64,000 bases of DNA from positions 1 through 64,000 of the forward strand of contig JARKOQ010000208.1 of assembly GCA_029976005.1 (NCBI GenBank), written 5' to 3'. The translations under genes were made by a program, and so were the position numbers. Shown here in pieces: positions 35,253 through 42,259 of this stretch. Position 1 is the stretch's first letter, and every line of letters begins with the position of its first letter. The notes below the pieces were generated by a model. That model was not told where the DNA came from. It saw nothing but the letters and a program-made list of their open reading frames with translations, and searched no databases. The stretch comes from Aggregatilineales bacterium (lineage in GTDB: Bacteria; Chloroflexota; Anaerolineae; Aggregatilineales; Ch27).

Positions 35253-37448
35253 ATGGGGCGCGCGCGACGACAGGCGATCCTGATGGTGGCGGTAGTGGTG
35301 GGAGGGCTGCTGGCGACCGGGCTGGCGGCGCTGGCGCAGCAGCCGGTGGTCCTGGGGCTGGGGCTGCTGGCCCCGGCGGATAGCCCGGCCGGGCGCGGCG
35401 CGCAGCTTGCCCTGGCCCAGATCAACAGCGCGGGCGGCGTGATCGGCCCGGACGGCGCAACGTACGCCTTCGAATTGCTGTCGGTCCCGGTCACAAGCGC
35501 CGACGAGGTGCGCGCCGCCCTGCAAGCCCTGCGCGAGCGCGGGATCGTGGCCCTGCTGGGGCCCGATCAGGATGCCCTGGTGCTTTCGGCCTTCAATGAC
35601 CTGCGCGCGCTTCAGATTCCGGTGCTGACGGCGGCGACGGGCGATACGATCACGATCGCCGATACGGGCGACGTCATCTTCCGTTCGCGTTCCCCGGAGC
35701 AGGTCTACACCGAGGCGCTGGTCGCCTACCTGACCGAGACGCTGGACGCGCCGGTGCTGGTTACCGTGCAGGTGGAGGCCAGCGCCACGACCACGGAAAG
35801 CATCGCGTCCTTCACGGCCAGCCTCGGCCAGCGCGGGATCACTCCCCTGTCGGCCCTGCAAATCGAAGACCCGGAACGGCTGGAAGCCGTGCTGGCGACG
35901 CTGACCAACCTCCAGCCGGACGTGGTCTGCCTGTGGGGCGCTCCCGGCGTGGCGGTGGAGTTGCTGCAACAGCTCCGCGATGCCGGATGGGACGGGATTT
36001 ACGTCTACCGCGACGCGGCCGATGTGGCCTTTCGCGATCTGCTGCTGGCGCGCGCCGGTCTGGTCGATCGGGGGCCGGTGCTGGGGGTGACCAACTGGAC
36101 GCCCGGCGTGCATAATGCGCAGTCGGACGCCTTCCTGAGCAGCTACGCGGAGACGTTCAGCAGCGTGCCGGACGACAGGAGCGCAGCGGCCTACGATGCG
36201 GTCTATCTGTTGGCGGCGGCGGTGGCCCAGGGCGGGGGGCAGCCGGCCGCGATCCGGCAGGCCTTGCAGAACGTAAGCGATCTGGACGGCGTGCAGGGCA
36301 CGCTCAACCCGCGCCGCTTCGCCGTTGGGGAGATTATCAGCTTTGCCGTGGTTGCCCAGCTTAACAGCTACGCGGCTCCGCTGGCCCAGGCGCAGTTGGT
36401 GGACGGCGAGTTGCTCGCCATGCCCGGCCCGGCCCTCGCGGTTGTGCCCGGCACGCCCCAACCGACCGTGGCTCCGTTCACGCCCACACCGGACTATACC
36501 TCGACCCCGCAGGGCGTATGGGGTGAGGTCAACAGCGCCCGGCTCAACGTGCGCACCGGGCCGGGGACCAGCTACGCCGTGATCGGCCAGTTGAGCGCGG
36601 GCGAGACCGTGCTGCCGATCGGGGCCAACGTGGACTTTAGCTGGCTGGTGATCCCGTTCCGGGGCCAGACGGGCTGGGTAGCGACCTATCTGGTGACTCT
36701 CAAGGGCGGCCAGCTCAACTCGCTGCCGATCGTGATCCCGCCGCCTTCGCCAACTCCGGCCCTGACCGCGACGCCTACGCCTTCGCCCTTCGCCGATCTG
36801 ATTGTGACCGGGGCCTCGCTGGAGCCTTCGCGGCCAATTCCGGGCAGCCCGCTGACCGTGCGGGTGGTGATCCAGAACATCGGCAGCGCCAATTCCACCG
36901 ACACGGCCATCGCCGCCTCCTTCCAGCCGGGCGAGATTTATACCTCGGCGGCGATTCCGGCGCTGGCCCCCGGCCAGTTGGTGACGCTGGTCCTTTCGCC
37001 CGTGTTGACCGGCTCCGGCGCTTATTCCGTCCAGTTGGTGGTCGACCTGAACAATCTGGTCAACGAGGGGCCGGCGGGCGAAGCCAACAATCTGTATCCG
37101 ATCACGTACACATTCGATCACGCGCTGTGGATGGAGGCCCAGATCACGCTCAATCCTGGGCAGGAAGTGCCCCTGTTGAGTTCCGGGGCGACCCAGTTAC
37201 GTTGGGACGGGGCGACTCTGTGGGCAATCAATGGGGCGCAGATCGTCCTGCTGCCCGGTCTGACCTGGAGCACGGCCTACTACGATGTGCTGCCGGTCAT
37301 GTCCGGCACGGCGGTGGCGCGGGCCAGCCTTGCGCCGGGGACGCTGGTCGGACTGACGACCGCTCCGGAGGGGTATCGCGGCTACCTGCGCGTCGACGGC
37401 TTCATCGGGGATTCGCTGCGCTTCAGCTACCGGGTCTACCAGCCCTAG
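35253..37448 (+). CDS. Periplasmic binding protein fused to SH3 and CARDB domains
   Basis: 731 residues from the ATG at 35253 (GAGGAGCGGGG upstream); the frame upstream to 35085 is not coding. Signal peptide MGRARRQAILMVAVVVGGLLATGLAALAQ region; Leu/Ile/Val-type periplasmic binding domain to about 395 (AQLALAQINSAGGVIGPDG, GLLGPD-like VALLGPDQDALV, TAATGDT); a Thr/Pro linker; a bacterial SH3 domain (SARLNVRTGPGTSYAVIGQL, GWVATYLV); another Thr/Pro linker; a CARDB domain (DLIVTGASLEPSRPIPGSPL, VDLNNLVNEGPAGEANN); and a C-terminal beta-rich segment. No transporter genes are adjacent, so it may be a surface receptor or binding protein and not a transport component. Confidence 0.85.
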   Translation: MGRARRQAILMVAVVVGGLLATGLAALAQQPVVLGLGLLAPADSPAGRGAQLALAQINSAGGVIGPDGATYAFELLSVPVTSADEVRAALQALRERGIVALLGPDQDALVLSAFNDLRALQIPVLTAATGDTITIADTGDVIFRSRSPEQVYTEALVAYLTETLDAPVLVTVQVEASATTTESIASFTASLGQRGITPLSALQIEDPERLEAVLATLTNLQPDVVCLWGAPGVAVELLQQLRDAGWDGIYVYRDAADVAFRDLLLARAGLVDRGPVLGVTNWTPGVHNAQSDAFLSSYAETFSSVPDDRSAAAYDAVYLLAAAVAQGGGQPAAIRQALQNVSDLDGVQGTLNPRRFAVGEIISFAVVAQLNSYAAPLAQAQLVDGELLAMPGPALAVVPGTPQPTVAPFTPTPDYTSTPQGVWGEVNSARLNVRTGPGTSYAVIGQLSAGETVLPIGANVDFSWLVIPFRGQTGWVATYLVTLKGGQLNSLPIVIPPPSPTPALTATPTPSPFADLIVTGASLEPSRPIPGSPLTVRVVIQNIGSANSTDTAIAASFQPGEIYTSAAIPALAPGQLVTLVLSPVLTGSGAYSVQLVVDLNNLVNEGPAGEANNLYPITYTFDHALWMEAQITLNPGQEVPLLSSGATQLRWDGATLWAINGAQIVLLPGLTWSTAYYDVLPVMSGTAVARASLAPGTLVGLTTAPEGYRGYLRVDGFIGDSLRFSYRVYQP

Positions 37449-37479
37449 AGGCACTGGGGACTGGCGGAGAATCAAGAAA

Positions 37480-37504
37480 AGGGCCCGCGTGTTCCGCGGG
37501 CCCT
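37480..37504 (-). terminator. Terminator after infA
   Basis: Ten-pair perfect stem (37480-37489 with 37495-37504), loop of five, and on the minus strand a TTTTCTT tail. Ends the rpsU-infA transcript; convergent with the binding-protein gene. Confidence 0.85.
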
Positions 37505-37538
37505 CGGTCATCCGGGGTAGAGCCTCGATGGAGACTGA

Positions 37539-37796
37539 TCAGTCTTCCTCAGGCCGGCCGCCGGGCGTGCGCTGTTTCTTGTAGCGGTAGACAATACGGC
37601 CACGAGTCGGGTCGTAAGGGCTGAGTTCCAGGCGCACGCGGTCTCCAAGCAAGATACGAATGTAGTACTTGCGCATCTTGCCGGATAGGTAGGCCAGCAC
37701 CTGGTGACCGTTGTCCAGCTCCACCAGAAACTGGGTGCTGGGCAGGGCCTCGATGACCCGACCTTCAACCTCGAGTTTTTCTTCGTTTTTGGCCAT
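37539..37796 (-). CDS. infA: Translation initiation factor IF-1
   Basis: 85 residues, a single S1/OB fold: [65 protein letters not shown], the canonical IF-1 sequence, with a 12-residue charged C-terminal tail longer than usual. ATG at 37796. It lies 18 bases after rpsU, an unusual pairing in place of the common rpmJ-rpsM context. Confidence 0.96.
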   Translation of the reverse strand: MAKNEEKLEVEGRVIEALPSTQFLVELDNGHQVLAYLSGKMRKYYIRILLGDRVRLELSPYDPTRGRIVYRYKKQRTPGGRPEED

Positions 37797-37814
37797 TGTA
37801 TTGTCGCCGCGACC

Positions 37815-38030
37815 CTAAGAGGTCCGGGGCGCTCTGACCATGACTTTGCGCTGGCGCCGGCGAGCACGTCGAATCGACTTCTTCTTCTGAATCCGACGCA
37901 GTTCGCTCTTGGAAACGTGCCAGCGCTTCCGACGCACCGTGCTGAGAATGCCGCTCTTGGCCACGCCTTTGCGGAACCGCTTCAGCAGTTGATCCTGTGA
38001 TTCATTGGGGCGCAGGGTTACGGAAGGCAA
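37815..38030 (-). CDS. rpsU: 30S ribosomal protein S21
   Basis: 71 residues, highly basic. PNESQDQLLKRFRKGVAKSGIL followed by Arg/Lys-rich RRKRWHVSKSELRRIQKKKSIRRARRRQRK is the bS21 pattern. Start is TTG at 38030 with AGAGGTGA six bases upstream, in place of ATG. First gene of the rpsU-infA pair. Confidence 0.93.
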   Translation of the reverse strand: MPSVTLRPNESQDQLLKRFRKGVAKSGILSTVRRKRWHVSKSELRRIQKKKSIRRARRRQRKVMVRAPRTS

Positions 38031-38101
38031 GCTAAATCACCTCTCTTTAGACTCATGAACGTCAAGCCGACCTGGGCGTATCGGATAAATTGTACCCGAA
38101 C

Positions 38102-39289
38102 TTAAGCCTCAACGCTAGGGGCAGCTACTTCGGCCACGGCTTCAGGCTCCCCGTGCTTGGCTTTCCACTCGGCCACTTCGGCCTCGGTAACTTCCTTCAG
38201 GCTCAGGCCCAGGCGCTGGCGGTGGCTCTCGATACTGATCACGCGCATGAGCAGCTTCTGGCCCTCGTGCACGAGCTGGGTCGCATCTTCGGGGGCGGGG
38301 TCGGCCATCTGGCTGGTGTGCAGCAGGGCTTCGATCCCCGGCTCCAGGCTGACGAACGCGCCAAACTGGGTCACGCGGGAGACCTCGCCCTCGACGATCT
38401 GGCCGACATGGTACAACTCGTCGACCAAAGCCCAGGGATTGGGCTGGAGCCGCTTGAGGCTCAGGCCGATGCGCTTGCCGTCCTGATCCAGGCGCAGCAC
38501 GTACACTTCGACCTCGTCGCCGACGTTCAGCAGCTCGCGCGGGTGACGGACACGGTGCCAGGCCAGTTCCGAGATGTGGATCAGACCGTCGGCTCCGCCG
38601 AGATCAACGAACGCGCCAAAATCGCGCAGACCGCTGACCACACCACGACGCACTTCGCCTTCCTTGAGTTCTTCCAGGAGGGCTTCCTTACGCTGGGCGC
38701 GGCGGCCGCTCTGGGCTTCGCGCTGGCTGAGGACGAGGCGGCGGCGCTTGCGGTTGACTTCGATGACCTTGACCGTGATCTTCTTGCCGATCAGGTCGTC
38801 CATGTGAGTCTTGCGCTGGTCTTCGTCCAGGCCACGCGGCAGGTCCATCACGTGGCTGGCGGGCACGAAGCCGCGCAGGTGGCCGAACGGCACGATCAGG
38901 CCGCCGCGATTGGCTTCGGTGATGAAGCCTTCGTAGACGTCACCGCTCTCCATGTAGGCTTCGGCCTTGCTCCAGTCCTTCAACTGGTGGGCCTGGGCGA
39001 CCGAAACGAGCAGATTGCCGTCGGAGTCCTCTGTCCGGATGATCATCACCGGGATTTCGTCGCCGACCTGAACGTCCAGGTCCTCTCCCAACCGCTCCAG
39101 ATCGTTACGCGTGACCACGGCGTCGCGCTTGAGGCCGACGTCAATGATCATGCCCTGGTTGTCGATGGCGAGTACGGTGCCGGTCAGAATATCGCCCCGT
39201 TCGGGCTGCTCCATCTCGAAAGATTCTTCGAGCATGGCCGCGAAGTCGAGGCTCGTGTCCTGGCCGTCCAGCATGGTCACTGTGTTCAT
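38102..39289 (-). CDS. rpsA: S1-domain ribosomal protein (30S S1-like), copy A
   Basis: 395 residues from the ATG at 39289 (GGGGGAC upstream); the frame is open to 39343. Four S1 domains at about 30-100, 115-190, 205-275 and 290-360. The third (GVVSGLRDFGAFVDLGGADGLIHISELAWHRVRHP) and fourth (VSRVTQFGAFVSLEPGIEALLHTSQM) are the best conserved RNA-binding units. An acidic N-terminus (MLEESFEMEQPERGD) resembles that of copy B. Four-domain S1 proteins are typical of many Gram-positives and Chloroflexota; binding to the 30S subunit is inferred. Confidence 0.9.
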   Translation of the reverse strand: MNTVTMLDGQDTSLDFAAMLEESFEMEQPERGDILTGTVLAIDNQGMIIDVGLKRDAVVTRNDLERLGEDLDVQVGDEIPVMIIRTEDSDGNLLVSVAQAHQLKDWSKAEAYMESGDVYEGFITEANRGGLIVPFGHLRGFVPASHVMDLPRGLDEDQRKTHMDDLIGKKITVKVIEVNRKRRRLVLSQREAQSGRRAQRKEALLEELKEGEVRRGVVSGLRDFGAFVDLGGADGLIHISELAWHRVRHPRELLNVGDEVEVYVLRLDQDGKRIGLSLKRLQPNPWALVDELYHVGQIVEGEVSRVTQFGAFVSLEPGIEALLHTSQMADPAPEDATQLVHEGQKLLMRVISIESHRQRLGLSLKEVTEAEVAEWKAKHGEPEAVAEVAAPSVEA

Positions 39290-39492
39290 AGATGTTGTTG
39301 TCCCCCGAGGGTAAGATTTTTGATTCTGGCGCAGGGACGACAAAACACGGCGCGACGGGCAGCTTTGGGAATCAGTGTCGATTGTTGCGGCTAGATTGAC
39401 GTTACGGAACTGCGTGGAGAAATAAGAGCAGTGTAGGCCAACCTGTGCTGCATACTAAGTGCGTTTTGCGCCCATTTGCCAGATCGATGGAG

Positions 39493-39522
39493 AGTATAAC
39501 AAGGCGCGAATTTGTTTGTCAA
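39493..39522 (-). promoter_or_regulatory. Strong promoter of S1 copy A with long leader
   Basis: On the minus strand a perfect TTGACA (39522-39517), 18-base spacer and TATACT (39498-39493, 5/6). Transcription near 39486 leaves a leader of about 195 bases before the ATG at 39289, in the 390-base gap 39290-39679, in which I see no coding sequence. The leader length leaves room for S1 autoregulation, which is known in E. coli but not shown here. Confidence 0.72.
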
Positions 39523-39539
39523 CCTTCCAGGGGCGTGCG

Positions 39540-39559
39540 AACATGACGTTTGTCATGTT
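39540..39559. promoter_or_regulatory. Inverted repeat upstream of the S1 promoter
   Basis: AACATGAC-GTTT-GTCATGTT, a perfect 8-base inverted repeat 17 bases upstream of the -35 box of S1 copy A. It could be a protein-binding site. On the plus strand it is followed by T residues and looks like a small hairpin terminator, but no plus-strand gene ends here. Confidence 0.4.
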
Positions 39560-39612
39560 TTTGCCAGACAACATCTGTGCATTCTGCACACTCAGTCTGT
39601 AACCCGGCCCAA

Positions 39613-39638
39613 AGCGCCCTGCACGGGGGCAGGGCGCT
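39613..39638 (-). terminator. Hairpin after S1 copy B
   Basis: AGCGCCCTGC (39613-39622) pairs with GCAGGGCGCT (39629-39638), loop six. Minus-strand tail is TTTGGG, so it is a strong stem with a short T tract, about 40 bases after the S1 copy B stop. Confidence 0.65.
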
Positions 39639-39679
39639 CGATGGGCAGTCGGTATTGAAGCGGGGACGACCGGGGGCGG

Positions 39680-40885
39680 CTATTCGCCGGCCGGCTCGTC
39701 CGCGCCGGGTTCTTCGGTTGGCTCTGCGGGAACGCCAGCATCCTGGGCGCCGGCCTCCGCGCCTTCGCCTTCCTCGTCACCGAGACCCCAGCGCTGGGTG
39801 AAGCCCACGCGCCGGCGTTCCGGCTCGAGGTGGCTGATGCACAACTGGAGCCGGTCGCCCTTCTTGACGTAGGAGTGCGGCTCCTTGAGGGAGCCATCGC
39901 CCATTTCCGAGAGGTGGAGCAGCCCTTCCAGGCCGTCGTCCAGGGCGATGAACGCGCCGAAGTCGACCACGTTGGTGATGGTGCCTTCCACCTGCTGGCC
40001 TTCATGGTACTTGTCCATGACGGACACCCAGGGGTCGGGCAGCAGACGCTTGCGACTGAGGGCGATCCGGTTGGTATTGCGATCCAGGCTCAGCACATAG
40101 ACGTCGATCTCCTCGCCGATGTTGAGCACGTCGCGGGGGTGATCGACGCGGTGCCAGGCCAGCTCGCTGACGTGGATCAGGCCGTCCGCCCCGCCCAGGT
40201 TGACGAACGCGCCGAAGTCGCGCAGGCCGGTGACGGTCCCGCGAATGATCTGGCCTTCCTTCAGCTCGTCGAGCAGGCGGGCCTTCTGCTGGGCGCGCCA
40301 TTCCTTCTGCGCCTCGCGCTCGGAGAAGATCAGCCGGCGGCGGTTCGGCTCGACCTCGATCACCTTGACGTGCAGGCGGAGGTTGACCAGGTCCTGCATG
40401 GCATCCCGGCGATCGCCGCCCGAAAGGCCGGGGTTGAGAGTCGCCATGTGCGAGGTGGGGATGAAGCCCTCCAGCCGGTGCCAGCGCACCAACACGCCAC
40501 CCCGATTGTGGCCGGTGACCGTGACTTCGACGACATCCTGGGTCTTGAGCAGGTTCAGGGCTTCGTCCCAGTCGTGCTTCTGAAGCCCCATGTTGATCGA
40601 GACCAGAATACCATCGGGATCGGACGGGTTCAGGATGTAGACGGGGACTTCCTGCCCAACGGCCAGTTCGGCCCGGAACTCGCGATCCAACCGCTCGATG
40701 TCTTGAAAGGGGACGATGCCATCCTGTTTGGCGCCTAAATCAACGATGATCTCGTTGGGATTGATTTGTTGGATGATCCCGAGGCGGATTTCGCCGCGTT
40801 CCGGCAGTTCCAGTACGAGCGACTCTTCCAGCATTTTCTCAAAATCGGAGTCCGACTGAGAAGTGTTGCCAACGTGCTTGTCCAT
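39680..40885 (-). CDS. S1-domain ribosomal protein (30S S1-like), copy B
   Basis: 401 residues. Four S1 domains in the same order as copy A, with near-identical cores (VTGLRDFGAFVNLGGADGLIHVSELAWHRVDHP; LDDGLEGLLHLSEMGDGS). The N-terminus starts FEKMLEESLVLELPERGE, the same motif as copy A, so the pair arose by duplication. The C-terminal 35 residues are Glu/Pro/Ala-rich and unlike copy A. It follows the PadR remnant by 32 bases and ends 390 bases before copy A. Confidence 0.9.
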   Translation of the reverse strand: MDKHVGNTSQSDSDFEKMLEESLVLELPERGEIRLGIIQQINPNEIIVDLGAKQDGIVPFQDIERLDREFRAELAVGQEVPVYILNPSDPDGILVSINMGLQKHDWDEALNLLKTQDVVEVTVTGHNRGGVLVRWHRLEGFIPTSHMATLNPGLSGGDRRDAMQDLVNLRLHVKVIEVEPNRRRLIFSEREAQKEWRAQQKARLLDELKEGQIIRGTVTGLRDFGAFVNLGGADGLIHVSELAWHRVDHPRDVLNIGEEIDVYVLSLDRNTNRIALSRKRLLPDPWVSVMDKYHEGQQVEGTITNVVDFGAFIALDDGLEGLLHLSEMGDGSLKEPHSYVKKGDRLQLCISHLEPERRRVGFTQRWGLGDEEGEGAEAGAQDAGVPAEPTEEPGADEPAGE

Positions 40886-40917
40886 AGCAGAAAACTCGAC
40901 CTACCTTTGCGTGGAGA

Positions 40918-41461
40918 TTAGTTGCCCAGATGAGAATTGCGATGTGAACCGCTCTCCATCTGAGCCATGAGGCGGTTCAACCATGCCAATTCAGCGGTGT
41001 ACAGAGTCAGGGCGTAGTCCAGTACCCAGTCCTGAGCTGCCGGGGAGTTTCCACTTGCCCGATCGCGATCCGCCTGCAATGCCTGCACGTCTGCCTGGAT
41101 GGCCTGCCGCCGCCGCTGAAGCGGCGCGCACAGGTGGTTCGCAGAGCGTGCATGCCCGATAAAGAGCCGTAACAGGAAGTCCCGCCGTTCGTGGCCGTTC
41201 CCCGGCTCTCGTAGCCAGATATCGAGTTCCTGCCGGCCGAGATCGGTGATTTCATAAACCTTGCGGGCGGGTCGATGTGGCTGAACATCTTCTTCCATCC
41301 GCACCGCGCCGTCTTGCAACAGGCGGTGTAGAGTTGGATGCAGTGTGCCGTAGCTGGCTTGAGCGAAAGATCGAAGGGATGGCGTCAACCCGTTTCTTGA
41401 TTTCGCAGCCCGTCATCGGGGCTGCGGACAGCATTCCCAGGACAAGATAACGGTGAGACAT
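40918..41461 (-). pseudogene. PadR family regulator, disrupted by a frameshift
   Basis: The first part (41461 to about 41405) reads MSHRYLVLGMLSAAPMTGCEIKKRVDAIPS, the PadR N-terminal helix-turn-helix start. The rest (frame ending at 40918) continues with ASYGTLHPTLHRLLQDGAVRM, the recognition helix and wing (KVYEITDLGRQELDIWL), then the C-terminal coiled-coil (about 90 residues). The two match one PadR protein of about 180 residues only if a one-base frame change occurs near 41390-41405. Either a true pseudogene or a sequencing/assembly error. PadR proteins repress stress and efflux genes and often themselves. Confidence 0.75.
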
Positions 41462-41487
41462 AACACTTATCCAACCGGAATTGTATG

Positions 41488-41516
41488 TTTCGAAAAAGTA
41501 TATCCTTTCGAGATAT
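41488..41516. promoter_or_regulatory. Repeated TTTCGA and inverted repeat upstream of padR
   Basis: TTTCGA occurs at 41488-41493 and 41507-41512, 19 bases apart (nearly two helical turns), and ATATC-N7-GATAT spans 41500-41516. On the minus strand a TACAAT -10-like box follows toward padR. The stretch 41462-41642 is markedly AT-rich and has no credible gene. An autoregulatory PadR operator here is inference. Confidence 0.35.
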
Positions 41517-41642
41517 GTTAAGCAAGACCGAGCCTATCTACATTATGTTTGAAATTACAAACACCCTCCGAATTTATTCAGCCTTGCAGGATAGTACTGT
41601 AATTATCATAAAAATCTCCAAAATATCCAGATTATTTCCCAA

Positions 41643-41681
41643 TAAAAACCCCCACCGCGTGAAAAAGTCACGCGATGGGGG
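41643..41681 (-). terminator. Terminator after the phosphoribosyltransferase gene
   Basis: Long GC-rich stem CCCCCACCGCGTGA / TCACGCGATGGGGG with one mismatch (41649-41662 with 41668-41681), small loop, and on the minus strand a TTTTTATT tail. Ends the NYN-phosphoribosyltransferase transcript. Confidence 0.9.
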
Positions 41682-41695
41682 CAAATTGGTCCGAA

Positions 41696-42220
41696 TCAGT
41701 TTTCCTTGGGGCCGGCTACCCGGATTCCCTGCACGCCGCGATCCAGCTCCCAAGGGTAGACGATGTAGGCGTCGGTCACCGCCCCATAGAAGTCCGGCTC
41801 GGCGCGGGTGAAGAGCGACCGGTAGGGGTTGAAGTGAAAGACACAGGTGGCCGCCAGGCCGCCCGCCGCTTCGACCCGGCCGCGCACGGCCGTGCTCGTC
41901 CGGCCGCTGCCCCACACGTCGTCCACGATCAGGATGCGCCGCTCGGTCAGGAGCGATTCGCTGGGGAACTGGAGGAAATTGGGCATGGCGAGCAGGCGCG
42001 CTTCGTGCGGCTCCTGTTGGAAGTGCACGGCCGCGGTCAGCACGTCGCGGATGTCCAGCGCTTCCGCCAGCAGGCCGCCGGGGATGATCCCGCCGCGCGT
42101 GACCAGGATCATGGCTTCGAACGGGGCAACGCTCTTGATCTGCGGCACGAGGACGTCGACCAATTGATCCACGTCTTGCCAGGTCAGAAGTTCGTGGCGG
42201 ACGGGTCCAGAGCTAGTCAT
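41696..42220 (-). CDS. Phosphoribosyltransferase family protein
   Basis: 174 residues, type I PRTase fold. The PRPP-binding loop is RRILIVDDVWGSGRTSTAV (about residues 90-108), preceded by ILVTRGGIIPGGLLAEALDI, the usual loop that binds pyrophosphate. The hood region is short. It resembles hypoxanthine/xanthine-guanine PRTases of the Gpt type, but the base specificity cannot be read. It starts 39 bases after the twin-NYN gene stop and shares its terminator, so they are one operon. Confidence 0.85.
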   Translation of the reverse strand: MTSSGPVRHELLTWQDVDQLVDVLVPQIKSVAPFEAMILVTRGGIIPGGLLAEALDIRDVLTAAVHFQQEPHEARLLAMPNFLQFPSESLLTERRILIVDDVWGSGRTSTAVRGRVEAAGGLAATCVFHFNPYRSLFTRAEPDFYGAVTDAYIVYPWELDRGVQGIRVAGPKEN

Positions 42221-42259
42221 TTTCGATGCGCTTCCCTTTCCCCCCGGCAGGGCGATATG

